Positions 25,885 through 35,284 of a stretch of 64,000 nucleotides of DNA are shown here, piece by piece. The first letter of the stretch is position 1. Every line of letters starts with the position of its first letter. Source of the stretch: Tethybacter castelli (GTDB lineage Bacteria > Pseudomonadota > Gammaproteobacteria > Tethybacterales > Tethybacteraceae); NCBI GenBank assembly GCA_036679665.1, contig JAZHEJ010000058.1:1-64000 (forward strand). Reading direction: 5' to 3'. The translations under genes and the position numbers were made by a program. The notes under the pieces are model-generated. The model had not been told where the DNA came from. It saw nothing but the letters and a program-made list of their open reading frames with translations, and did no database searches.

Positions 25885-27130
25885 ACTGCCTAATAGATGG
25901 ATAGCTACATCAATTGGTGCCGTCTGCGAAATAGCACGAGGAGGATCACCTCGTCCAATTAACAAATACATAACCAATGATAAGGACGGTATCAACTGGA
26001 TAAAGATTGACGACGCATCGGCTTCATCAAAGTACATCTACTCCACTAAGGAAAAAATTAAAGCTGAAGGCGAGAAAAAATCTCGAAGAGTCAAATCAGG
26101 TGATTTTTTGCTATCAAATTCTATGAGCTTTGGACGTCCCTATATCTTGAGGGTGGATGGCTGTATACATGACGGATGGCTTGCCTTATCATTTGATAGA
26201 GGGCAAATCGGTGAGGAATTTTTGTACTACCTTCTCTCTTCGCCAGTAGTGTTCAAGGAATTTGAGAATAAAGCTGCTGGCTCCGCTGTAAAAAATTTAA
26301 ATAAAGAACTTGTTTCATCAGTCCGCGTTGTACTGCCGCCCTTCGATGAACAACAACGTATCGCAGAAATCATCTCGACCTGGGACCGGGCTATCAAGAC
26401 GACCGAGGCACTGCTGGCCAATGCCCGCACCCAAAAACGCGCCTTGATGCAATCCCTCTTCATGGGCAAATGCCGCTTCCCCGAATTCGCGGGGCAGGAT
26501 TGGAAAGAGGTGCAGATGGGCAACGTTGCGGAGGTTGATGTAGAAAGCCTTGATGCAAAGACACCGGACAATTTTGCATTCGACTACATCTCACTTTCAA
26601 ACGTGGAACCTGGACGCGTTGTTAAGCCGTTGGAACGAATGATCTTCTGCGATGCTCCCTCTCGGGCAAGGCGCAAAGTTCAGGCAGGTGACTTGTTGGT
26701 TTCGACCGTTCGGCCAAATCTTCTCGGTTTTGCACGAATTTCAGATGACTACGCGAACTGCATAGCTTCCACTGGCTTTGCCGTGGTCTCATGCAGCAAC
26801 GCGGCCGACGGCTCTTACCTTTTCCACTATCTTTTTAGCCATCATATGAGGAGCCAATTCCATGCTCTTGTCGTGGGATCAAACTACCCAGCGATTAACT
26901 CCACAGATGTAAAAAAACTTCGGCTGCAATTGCCATCTATCGAAGAGCAGCGACGTATTGGCAAGTTGCTTGATGATTGCGATGTCGAGATTACGGCTTT
27001 GGTGTATTACATCCACAAACTTTGCACCGAAAAAAAAGCCCTGATGCAACAACTCCTCACCGGCAAGCAGCGGGTAATGATCGACAGCGACGTTGACAGT
27101 ATCATTGAAGAGTCTACAGCCCATGACTGA
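25874..27130 (+). CDS. hsdS: Type I specificity subunit HsdS
   Basis: A 418-residue specificity protein with two target-recognition domains, at about 1-155 (IARGGSPRPINKYI; LSSPVVFKEFENKAAGSAVK) and 205-365 (AEVDVESLDAKTPDNFAFDY; VGSNYPAINSTDVKKL). Each is followed by a conserved helical spacer: PPFDEQQRIAEIISTWDRAI and PSIEEQRRIGKLLDDCDVEI. It sets the bipartite DNA site recognised by HsdM and HsdR; the site cannot be read from sequence. The frame overlaps both neighbours. The 5' half is more AT-rich than hsdM and hsdR, as expected for exchanged recognition domains. Confidence 0.93.
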   Translation: MLSELPNRWIATSIGAVCEIARGGSPRPINKYITNDKDGINWIKIDDASASSKYIYSTKEKIKAEGEKKSRRVKSGDFLLSNSMSFGRPYILRVDGCIHDGWLALSFDRGQIGEEFLYYLLSSPVVFKEFENKAAGSAVKNLNKELVSSVRVVLPPFDEQQRIAEIISTWDRAIKTTEALLANARTQKRALMQSLFMGKCRFPEFAGQDWKEVQMGNVAEVDVESLDAKTPDNFAFDYISLSNVEPGRVVKPLERMIFCDAPSRARRKVQAGDLLVSTVRPNLLGFARISDDYANCIASTGFAVVSCSNAADGSYLFHYLFSHHMRSQFHALVVGSNYPAINSTDVKKLRLQLPSIEEQRRIGKLLDDCDVEITALVYYIHKLCTEKKALMQQLLTGKQRVMIDSDVDSIIEESTAHD

Positions 27131-30100
27131 TGGCCATGTAACACCGGAGATCAGGGAAGAGTACAGCGTACAGATTCCGGCCTTGCAGCTACTCAATGCC
27201 CTTGGTTGGTCGTACCTCTCCGCTGCCGAATGTGTCGTGGCCCGTGGTGGTAATCAGGAAGTGGTGCTGCGAAGTGTGCTCATTGACGAACTGCGTAAGC
27301 GGCGCTTTGAGTACAGGGGTGAGTCCCATTTCCTTTCCCCCAATGCTATCAACCAGATCGTGCGGGAGCTATCTAGCGTTGCCTTGCAGGAAGGCCTGGG
27401 GACAGCCACCGAGGTTCTCTACAACAAGATCACCCTCGGCGTAACCGTCACTGAATTCATCGACGGCAACAAGCATTCCCCGACCATTCCGGTGATTGAC
27501 TGGCAAGACGTCGGCAATAACAGTTTGATTGTGACTGAGGAACTGGAAGTTATGTCTTCGGAGGGCACACATACACGGCGGCCCGACATCGTCTGTTTTG
27601 TGAACGGGCTGCCGCTGGTGGTGATTGAGGCCAAGCGCCCCGTCTCCGGCAATCCGGTCAAATCCATGATCGCCGAGGGCATATCCCAGAGTCTCCGTAA
27701 TCAGAAGCCGGACGAGATCCCGAAGCTCTTTGCCTACTCACAGCTTTTATTGTCCATCAGCGGCACTGATGCCAGCTACGGGACGACCCTGACACCGCGA
27801 AAGTTCTGGACCAACTGGCGTGACGAGGTCTTCGCTGAAGATTACTTCCACGAGGTGAAGAACCGGCCTGTCGATAAGGTCTTCAAGGACGCCGTTTTCA
27901 CGGGGCGGCCAGCCCGAATTCGCCAGCACTTTGAAAAAAAGTGGTCGTCAGAGTGTCTGCCCTCGGAGCAGGACCGGATGATGGTCAGCCTGCTCTCGCC
28001 GGAGCGGCTGCTGGAATTCATTCGCTTCTTCATCCTGTTTGACAGCAAGTCCGGAAAAGTGGCGGCGCGTTATCAGCAGGTGTTTGGCATTAAGGCCACG
28101 ATCAAGCGCTTGCAGGTCCGGCGCCAGAGTGGAAAGAGCGGGAAGAGTGGCGGACGCGCGGGCGGCGTGATCTGGCACACCACCGGGTCAGGCAAATCTT
28201 TTACCATGGTGTTCCTGTGCAAGGCATTGCTCCTGCACCCGGCCCTGAAGAATTGCCGCATGGTGGTGGTCACCGACCGGGTGGGCCTTGAAAAGCAGCT
28301 ATCAAAAACATTCCTCAGCGGCGGCGCCTTCGGAAGTACGCTCACCAGCATCAAGGTCGGCGAGAAGTCCAAGGCGACCTCAGGCCGTGACCTCGCCAAA
28401 CGCATCGGTCAGGGCCGGGAGCGGATCATTTTCGCCATCATCAATAAATTCCTGACCGCCACGAAGCAGAAGCATTGTTACAATACGAGTGAGGACATGA
28501 TTGTCCTCGTTGACGAGGGGCATCGCAGCCACGGCGGCGAAGGTCACGAGCGCATTCGCAAGGCGCTGCCCAACGCGGCCTATATCTCCTTCACCGGTAC
28601 GCCGCTGCTCAAGGACGACAAGACTGCCAACAAGTTCGGGCCCATCATCCATGCCTACACCATGCAACGGGCCATCGAGGACAAAACGGTGACACCGCTG
28701 CTCTATGAAGAACGCAAGCCCGAGCTTGAAGTCAATGAAAAGGCCATCGACAACTGGTTCGAAAAAATCACCGCCGCCCTCTCGGATCAACAGAAGAGCG
28801 ATCTCAAAAAGAAATGGGGCAGGAAAGGCCCGGTCTCGCGCAGCGATAACCGTATCCAGCTTATCGCATGGGACATTGCGGTGCATTTCAAGGAAAACTT
28901 CAAGGATATGGGTCAGGGTCTCAAGGGCCAAGTTGCCGCTGACAGCAAGCAGTCCGCTATTCGCTACAATAAATACCTTGATGAGACCGGGCATGTTTCC
29001 AGCGCCGTGGTTATCTCGCCACCGGATACCCGCGAAGGGCACGAGGCCGTTGATGAAAACACGCTGCCGGAAGTGCAACAATGGTGGAAGGATAATATTA
29101 AAGGGGACGGGGAAAGCTACGAGCGCGAGGTCATTGAGAATTTCAGCACGCCGGGTGCACCGGACCTGCTGATCGTGGTAGACAAACTGCTGACCGGCTT
29201 TGACGAGCCATGCAACGCCGTCCTGTATATCGACAAGCCCCTGAAGAATCACAACCTCATCCAGGCTATTGCAAGGATCAACCGACTCCATGACGCCAAA
29301 AAGTTCGGCTTGCTGATCGACTATCGCGGCATCCTTAGGGAACTCGATACCGCCATCGAACAATATCAGGACCTCGCCAGCCGGACCCAGGGTGGCTATG
29401 ATATCGATGACATTGATGGGATCTATCGAGAGGCCGGCACCGAATATAAAAAGTTGCCCATGCTGCATGACCGGCTGACCGGACTGTTCAGCGAGGTCAG
29501 GAACAAGGCGGACCGCGAGCAGTACCGCCAGCTCTTAGTCCCCCGGTACGCGGAGGATGTCAACGGGCAGAGTTACGACACGCGCCAGAGTTTCCGCGAA
29601 GACTTTTACCAGGCTCTCACCGCATACGGTATATGCTTGGGTGTGGCGCTGTCTTCTCACATCTTCTTTGAGGACACGGCCTTCTCCGATGAAGACATCA
29701 CCCGTTACAAAAAAGATCTTCAGTGGTATAGCGAACTGCGCAAGATCGCACGGCAGGACGCGCAGGAAACCATCGACTACAGTGCCTATGAGGAGCAGAT
29801 TAGCAGGCTTGTGGATAAGCACGTGGTCGGCGCCGGTATTGAGGAGCCGGAGGGTGTTTATGAGGTAAACAAGCTTGGCAACGGTGACAGCCCTGACAAC
29901 TGGAGCGAAGAAAAGACACGCAACGAAACCGACATCATCCGCACCAGAGTCAAGAAAACCATCAAGCAGGATCTGGCTGATGACCCTTACGCGCAGGCCG
30001 TATTTTCCAAGTTGCTTAAACAGGCCATCGCCGAAGCGAAGGCCCTGTTCGACTACCCAAAGAAGCAATACCTGCTGTTCCGCTCTTTTGAAAAGCGAGT

Positions 30101-30416
30101 GAAGGAGCGGGACATTGAAGGCATGCCTGCCGCCTTGACCGGCAACAAACATGCCAGGGCCATCTACGGCCTGTTCATGTTGCATCTTGATCAGCCTGAT
30201 CAAGACAGCCATGTGGAGGACGTATTCTTTATTGTCGAGACCGTCATGGCAACGGTCGCCGAACATTCACTGAACACTCAGAACATCGAATCAGCAATCC
30301 GCAAGGTGCTGCTGCCTTATCTGTTCGGGCGCGTCGGTCTGGACAAGGCCAAAGTGCTGATTGAGGAGGTGCTCAACATCACTCGCATCCTCCATTCACG
30401 AGGCAAACTGCGTTGA
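27123..30416 (+). CDS. hsdR: Type I restriction endonuclease HsdR
   Basis: A 1097-residue translocating endonuclease. ATG 27123 overlaps the hsdS end and gives MTDGHVTPEIREEYSVQIPA. The nuclease core is RRPDIVCFVNGLPLVVIEAK, with D155, E169 and K171. The SF2 motor has Walker A HTTGSGKSF, motif II VDEGHRSHGG, motif III FTGTPLL and, further on, AIARINRL. The C-terminal helical region that docks to HsdM follows. All motifs are present, so the system looks able to cut. The gap to the next gene is 31 bp. Confidence 0.95.
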   Translation: MTDGHVTPEIREEYSVQIPALQLLNALGWSYLSAAECVVARGGNQEVVLRSVLIDELRKRRFEYRGESHFLSPNAINQIVRELSSVALQEGLGTATEVLYNKITLGVTVTEFIDGNKHSPTIPVIDWQDVGNNSLIVTEELEVMSSEGTHTRRPDIVCFVNGLPLVVIEAKRPVSGNPVKSMIAEGISQSLRNQKPDEIPKLFAYSQLLLSISGTDASYGTTLTPRKFWTNWRDEVFAEDYFHEVKNRPVDKVFKDAVFTGRPARIRQHFEKKWSSECLPSEQDRMMVSLLSPERLLEFIRFFILFDSKSGKVAARYQQVFGIKATIKRLQVRRQSGKSGKSGGRAGGVIWHTTGSGKSFTMVFLCKALLLHPALKNCRMVVVTDRVGLEKQLSKTFLSGGAFGSTLTSIKVGEKSKATSGRDLAKRIGQGRERIIFAIINKFLTATKQKHCYNTSEDMIVLVDEGHRSHGGEGHERIRKALPNAAYISFTGTPLLKDDKTANKFGPIIHAYTMQRAIEDKTVTPLLYEERKPELEVNEKAIDNWFEKITAALSDQQKSDLKKKWGRKGPVSRSDNRIQLIAWDIAVHFKENFKDMGQGLKGQVAADSKQSAIRYNKYLDETGHVSSAVVISPPDTREGHEAVDENTLPEVQQWWKDNIKGDGESYEREVIENFSTPGAPDLLIVVDKLLTGFDEPCNAVLYIDKPLKNHNLIQAIARINRLHDAKKFGLLIDYRGILRELDTAIEQYQDLASRTQGGYDIDDIDGIYREAGTEYKKLPMLHDRLTGLFSEVRNKADREQYRQLLVPRYAEDVNGQSYDTRQSFREDFYQALTAYGICLGVALSSHIFFEDTAFSDEDITRYKKDLQWYSELRKIARQDAQETIDYSAYEEQISRLVDKHVVGAGIEEPEGVYEVNKLGNGDSPDNWSEEKTRNETDIIRTRVKKTIKQDLADDPYAQAVFSKLLKQAIAEAKALFDYPKKQYLLFRSFEKRVKERDIEGMPAALTGNKHARAIYGLFMLHLDQPDQDSHVEDVFFIVETVMATVAEHSLNTQNIESAIRKVLLPYLFGRVGLDKAKVLIEEVLNITRILHSRGKLR

Positions 30417-30447
30417 TGGTCGGCAATAGTTCATTGAGGGTTCGCTG

Positions 30448-31176
30448 ATGAAGAGAGCAAGTTTCACTTATGGCGATGAGCACTTCGACTACGGCATTTG
30501 TCTCACGCCGGAGCGGACCACAAAGATCGCCATTCACGTTCACCCTGACGCCTCGATACAGGTCGACGCTCCAGAATGCGAATCCCAAGCCCGGATCAAC
30601 AGGGCTGTCCTGAAGCGCGCCCGCTGGATCAGGAACCACGTGCTACAGGCCCGCGCCCAGCGCGAGCATGTGCTACCGCGCAACTATGTGAGCGGAGAGA
30701 GCCACTTCTATCTCGGGCTGCGTTATCAACTCAAAGTCTCCGATGCAACAAGCGCCGGGCCGCAGGTGAAAATGTGGCGAGGTCAAATTCTGGTCCATGC
30801 CGAGGGCAGATCACCCGACGCCGTAAAGCGGCAACTCTCCCACTGGTACCGGAAGCGGGCATTGGAAGTTTTTGACCGACGTTTACATGCCCTGGGGGAA
30901 CGTGTGTCATGGCTAAAGGAAACCCCGTCGCTACGCCTGCTGAAAATGCGCAGACAATGGGGAAGCTGCTCTCCGCGGGGCGCCATTGTCCTGAACCCCA
31001 ATCTGGTTAAAGCTCCCCGGGATTGCGTGGACTATGTGATCGTTCACGAACTGTGTCACTTGAAAGAACACAATCACTCCCCAAGTTACTACCGATTGCT
31101 ACACGAGGTGATGCCCGGCTGGGAACCGGTGAAAGCACGGCTGGATGGGATGGCGGAGTTGTTGTTGAATGAGTAA
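30448..31176 (+). CDS. YgjP/SprT-like metal-dependent peptidase (DUF45)
   Basis: A 242-residue cytosolic protein of the YgjP-like metallopeptidase domain. The zinc motif is VIVHELCHLKEHNHSPSYY (HExxH plus downstream His), preceded by the family segment MRRQWGSCSPRGAIVLNPNL. Members are frequent last genes of type I restriction operons; their substrate is not known. It starts 31 bp after hsdR and ends 14 bp before the ATPase gene, so it belongs to the same operon. A role in trimming restriction subunits or blocked DNA complexes would be speculation. Confidence 0.85.
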   Translation: MKRASFTYGDEHFDYGICLTPERTTKIAIHVHPDASIQVDAPECESQARINRAVLKRARWIRNHVLQARAQREHVLPRNYVSGESHFYLGLRYQLKVSDATSAGPQVKMWRGQILVHAEGRSPDAVKRQLSHWYRKRALEVFDRRLHALGERVSWLKETPSLRLLKMRRQWGSCSPRGAIVLNPNLVKAPRDCVDYVIVHELCHLKEHNHSPSYYRLLHEVMPGWEPVKARLDGMAELLLNE

Positions 31177-31190
31177 ATCTGGAGTTACAG

Positions 31191-33146
31191 ATGCGTATTA
31201 TAGAAATCAACATTGAGTATTGGCGCAATTTTGCAAACCTGAAGCTTAAACTGGACAGCGATGCGCGGCTTGTATGTATAGTTGGCGGCAACGGCACAGG
31301 CAAAACCCATCTGCTGGAGCTGCTTGGTGCTTGTGCACATAAACTTGGACTTTCTCAAGGGATTGAGCTTTCGCGTAGGGACCCTTTCTCCGAAAGGCAC
31401 AAGTTTTCGCTTCAGTTTTATCTTGCGAAAGGAATCAATACCGACATTGATCAGGGAATGGTTGAACACGATTGGCACACTCAGTGGGACCGTACCCTAA
31501 CAATTTGTAGCGAGAAGTCTCAACGAAGCAATGACCCTAAAACCACTGTTGATGCAGGAGGTATTGTTGGGAATCCGGATTACACGGCGGAGTCTTGTGC
31601 GAGGCAGATAGTCGAGCGAATCAAAGCTTCGGAATCTGTACACTTTCTTTCACTTGACGCTAATCGAGCATATCCGAAGAAGGTAATTAAACATCATGAA
31701 ATGGCAGCAGCGTATGAAGTAGATTGGAGGGGTGCTGAATACACCAAGAATAGGTCATATATGGCCTCAAGTACCCTGTACGATGAGTGGGTCAAGTATT
31801 TTCTAACCCAGGAAAATAAAGCCGGGACGCGCCTGATTCAAGCTAGCAGAAGAGCTCAAGCAACTGGTGGCGATAGGCCAGAGTTTCAGGACCATTATCA
31901 AGCTTACAAGACATCTTTGCAGAAAGTTCTGCCTCATCTGACATTCACAGGCGTTGACTTACAAAAAAAAATACTACTATTTGATGTATCAGACTCAGAG
32001 TTGTCGTTCGATCAGCTCAGCGGCGGGGAACGCGAGATAGCATTTCTCATTGGTCAAATTGATCGATTTGGTTTGCGACAAGGCTTATTCTTGTTGGATG
32101 AGCCTGAACACCACTTGAACGCTGACTTGATTCGTGAATGGGTTGGTTACCTAACCAGTACAGTGGAAACAGGACAAATCTGGCTTGCTACACACTCTCT
32201 TGAAGCTGTAGAGGCGGCCGGGCAACAATCTACCTTTGTTTTGGAGCGCAATGAGCAATCCCGGCTTGTTGATAGCGTTGTAAGACTAGATTCACAACCG
32301 GTTCTTTCTGCCCTTTCCCGATCTGTCGGGACACCGGCATTTTCTATTTCCCAATTGAGATTTGTCTTTATAGAAGGTGAAGAAGCAGTAGGTGAGCGAG
32401 AGCGATTCAGAAACCTCGCAGGGTCGCCGCAAGATAAAGATATAAGGTTCATGGAGTGCGGATCGTGCGAGGAAGTTATGCGCCGAGTAAAAGCAATTCG
32501 CACTATAGCGCGTGAAAGCAATGTGGAGATTCGTGTTGCAGGCGTAGTAGATAAGGATTTTCGCATGGATTACCAAGCTGCCAGGTTTTCGAAAGATAAT
32601 GATATTCATGTTTTAACTGTTCATGAGGTCGAAAACTTCTTTTTGCATACTGAGACACTCCAAGCACTGCTTAAACAAAATGGTAACGAAGGCTTGAAGC
32701 CAGAAGAACTTATTCGGAGCGCGTCTGATCTGCGAGCCGGGTGCTGGATATTTCAACACGCAATGGCACTGGATTTAGCCTGTGAACTACCTGAGATTCC
32801 GCTACTTGCAAAAAAGTATTTAAAGGGCCTAAATTGGGATCAGATATCACCAAATGAGAATGACATAATTAAGACGACATTGGGACACTGCCAATTCGAT
32901 AAAAAGGTCGCCACTACCTTCCGGCGCTTTCTCACGGTCTCGGTTCGCTCGTACAAAAAGAGGAGGAGCAAGCCTGATCTATGGAAACAGTGTGAAGGCA
33001 AGCAAGTCCTTAACGAGATTGCATCTAAAGTCGGGTTTGCAGACTCACACTCTCTGATTTCAGCTGCGTTTACTTACTGGGAAAACAACAAGAATCTTCT
33101 TCCTGATGAAATTTTAACATTCCGAGAATACTTGTCTAAAATCTAA
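31191..33146 (+). CDS. ABC-type ATPase fused to a DUF4435/TOPRIM-like domain (PARIS-like)
   Basis: A 651-residue fusion. The ATPase part has Walker A VGGNGTGKTH (31-40), signature LSGGERE (276-282), Walker B LFLLDEPEHHL (299-309) and H-loop LATHS. After residue 385 comes a TOPRIM-like segment: RFVFIEGEEAV with E395, VAGVVDKDF with D454 and D456, and TVHEVENFFL, as in DUF4435. ATPase plus DUF4435 is the AriA/AriB pair of the PARIS phage-defence system, which also occurs fused. OLD-type ATPase-TOPRIM proteins are the alternative. It is the last gene of the type I operon and more AT-rich than hsdR. Function is inferred. Confidence 0.65.
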   Translation: MRIIEINIEYWRNFANLKLKLDSDARLVCIVGGNGTGKTHLLELLGACAHKLGLSQGIELSRRDPFSERHKFSLQFYLAKGINTDIDQGMVEHDWHTQWDRTLTICSEKSQRSNDPKTTVDAGGIVGNPDYTAESCARQIVERIKASESVHFLSLDANRAYPKKVIKHHEMAAAYEVDWRGAEYTKNRSYMASSTLYDEWVKYFLTQENKAGTRLIQASRRAQATGGDRPEFQDHYQAYKTSLQKVLPHLTFTGVDLQKKILLFDVSDSELSFDQLSGGEREIAFLIGQIDRFGLRQGLFLLDEPEHHLNADLIREWVGYLTSTVETGQIWLATHSLEAVEAAGQQSTFVLERNEQSRLVDSVVRLDSQPVLSALSRSVGTPAFSISQLRFVFIEGEEAVGERERFRNLAGSPQDKDIRFMECGSCEEVMRRVKAIRTIARESNVEIRVAGVVDKDFRMDYQAARFSKDNDIHVLTVHEVENFFLHTETLQALLKQNGNEGLKPEELIRSASDLRAGCWIFQHAMALDLACELPEIPLLAKKYLKGLNWDQISPNENDIIKTTLGHCQFDKKVATTFRRFLTVSVRSYKKRRSKPDLWKQCEGKQVLNEIASKVGFADSHSLISAAFTYWENNKNLLPDEILTFREYLSKI

Positions 33147-33709
33147 AAGCGAGAGGTTATGAGTAGCGATTGCCAGAAAGCCCAGTAGCGACCCATATTT
33201 AGGAGTTGCTAATGAAATTCTGGAACTGCCCGACTTCAGGTGCTTCCCCTTGCAGAAGCGTAGGTCTACTCATGTTCACTGAAACAGTGCCGATGCAATG
33301 ATAACGCCACCTGCCGCGAGTCCACCTTTCACAAATGAATCGGCGGCATCAACTATTCCTGAGCCGAAGGATTTTTTGGCGATCAACTCATTGCTCGACC
33401 AAGAGGGTGGCGCATTTTTAAGTATGGTTTTAGCAACCGCATCATTCCGCTACTCGCTGACCAACTGCCTAGCGCGATGGCGCCCACCTTTCTGGAGAAT
33501 CCAGAAAATGTGGCGTCTGCTTCTTGATCAGCTTTTCTCTGAGGCCGATCATTGAATCTTCCCACCGCTGCTTGCAATAGGGGTTTCCCCAGGTTGGTGG
33601 TGAGGCTGAATCATATTCCGTATCTCTGACGACATTGTAGGCCAGCCAGTAATTAGACTGATAGGGCGCAACATGTCGTAGTAACCTGAAGATCAAGATA
33701 GACGTGAAA
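33147..33709. other. Decayed region at the 3' end of guaA
   Basis: 563 bp without an intact gene. Two minus-strand pieces look like real coding remnants: YQSNYWLAYNVVRDTEYDSA to KKQTPHFLDSPERW (about 33480-33680), and AVAKTILKNAPPSWSSNELI to GLAAGGVIIASALFQ (33277-33450, ending in a stop). Frames differ and stops intervene. I do not recognise the protein. The 3' end of guaA is a known integration site of genomic islands, but no attachment-site copy or integrase was found. Confidence 0.4.
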
Positions 33710-35284
33710 TCATTCCCATTCAATCGTTGCAGGCGGCTTGGAAGTAACATCATAAACAACCCGGTTGATCTGCTTTATTTCATTGGTGATTCGCGCTGAG
33801 CAATTAGCCAACAGATCATCAGGAATACGTGCCCAGTCAGCGGTCATAAAGTCAGCGGTGCACACCGCACGCAAAGCAAGCACGTTTTCATAGGTGCGAT
33901 TGTCGCCTTGCACTCCCACCGCCGACACCGGCAAAAGCACAACAAACGCCTGCGCAACTTTGTCATACCAGCCGCGACTTTTGAGCTCTTCAATAAAAAT
34001 CGCGTCGGCTGCCCTGGCAATCTCCAAACGTTCGCGGGTCACTTCGCCGAGAATTCGCACCGCGAGACCGGGTCCCGGAAACGGATGTCTTCCCAACACT
34101 TCCTGATTTACGCCCAAAGTCGCGCCCAACACGCGCACCTCGTCTTTGAACAATAAGCGTAAAGGTTCGATAATTTTGATGTTCAGCTTTTCAGGCAGAC
34201 CGCCAACGTTGTGATGAGACTTGATCGACGAAGCCAAACCCCCGGGTGATCCTGCCGACTCGATAACGTCCGGATAAATAGTGCCCTGGGCAAGCCACTG
34301 AACCTCGCCCGATTGCTTGGCCTCGCGCTCTAGCACCCGGATAAAGGTATGCCCGATCGCTTTGCGTTTTTGCTCAGGGTCAATCAAACCTGCTAGCGCG
34401 TCAATAAATTCAGTTGCGGCATCGACACATATCAACCGATCACCCAGATGCGCAAAAGTTTGCCTTGTTTGCTCCACTTCTTGAGCGCGCATCAATCCGT
34501 TATCAACCAGCACACATACTAACTGTCCGGGTATCGCGCTTTCAAGCAATGCCGCGGCTACCGCCGAATCAACCCCGCCGGAAAGCGCCAGCAACACTTT
34601 TTCGTCGCCCACTTGCGCACGTATTTGCGCAGCGGCTCGTTGTTCGTAAGACGGCATCGTCCAGCTCGTTGCGCAACCACAGATGTCAAACGCGAAACGG
34701 CGCAGCATATCGATACCTCCTTTGGTGTGGGTCACTTCCGGATGAAACTGCAATCCGTACAATTTTTTCGCCTCGTTGGCCATCGCCATGACCGGTGTTG
34801 AATCGCCTTCGGCAAGTAACGTGAAACCATCCGGCAATTTGCTGACTTGATCGCCGTGACTCATCCAAACCGGCAAGGACTCGCTATGAGACTCAGCGTC
34901 GAACAACGCCGAACCATTAGTCAGCCGCGCCAAACTCTGCCCGTAGCTGCGCCGATCAGCGCACGGTTGCACCTGGCCGCCCAACACCTTGGTCATGGCC
35001 TGCATACCGTAGCAGATCGCCAACACCGGAACACTGCCGTCGACTAACTGTGGATCTAGTTGCGGGGCGTCGGCGCAGGTTGCAGAACCGGGCCCGCCGG
35101 AAAGCACGAGACCTTGAAACGCTCCGGGTTCATTTAGCTTTGCGTCTTTGGGCCCTAGCACTTCGCTAAACACTTCAAGCTGGCGCAACCGGCGCGCGAT
35201 CAACATCGTATACTGCGACCCAAAATCAACGACCGCAATCTTTGCCACAACGTTTTCGGCGGACGCAAATCGCGACTTAGTCAA
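33710..35284 (-). CDS. guaA: GMP synthase (glutamine-hydrolysing)
   Basis: A 524-residue enzyme that aminates XMP to GMP. The N-terminal class I glutaminase has LAICYGMQAM with the catalytic Cys and [11 protein letters not shown] with His and Glu. The synthetase part has the P-loop LALSGGVDSAVAAALL, and the dimerisation domain ends PPATIEWE. Length equals the family norm. It overlaps the guaB stop by 8 bp, so the two form the usual guaBA operon. The island lies immediately beyond its stop codon, and a fragment of a second guaA lies 10 kb away. Confidence 0.96.
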   Translation of the reverse strand: MTKSRFASAENVVAKIAVVDFGSQYTMLIARRLRQLEVFSEVLGPKDAKLNEPGAFQGLVLSGGPGSATCADAPQLDPQLVDGSVPVLAICYGMQAMTKVLGGQVQPCADRRSYGQSLARLTNGSALFDAESHSESLPVWMSHGDQVSKLPDGFTLLAEGDSTPVMAMANEAKKLYGLQFHPEVTHTKGGIDMLRRFAFDICGCATSWTMPSYEQRAAAQIRAQVGDEKVLLALSGGVDSAVAAALLESAIPGQLVCVLVDNGLMRAQEVEQTRQTFAHLGDRLICVDAATEFIDALAGLIDPEQKRKAIGHTFIRVLEREAKQSGEVQWLAQGTIYPDVIESAGSPGGLASSIKSHHNVGGLPEKLNIKIIEPLRLLFKDEVRVLGATLGVNQEVLGRHPFPGPGLAVRILGEVTRERLEIARAADAIFIEELKSRGWYDKVAQAFVVLLPVSAVGVQGDNRTYENVLALRAVCTADFMTADWARIPDDLLANCSARITNEIKQINRVVYDVTSKPPATIEWE

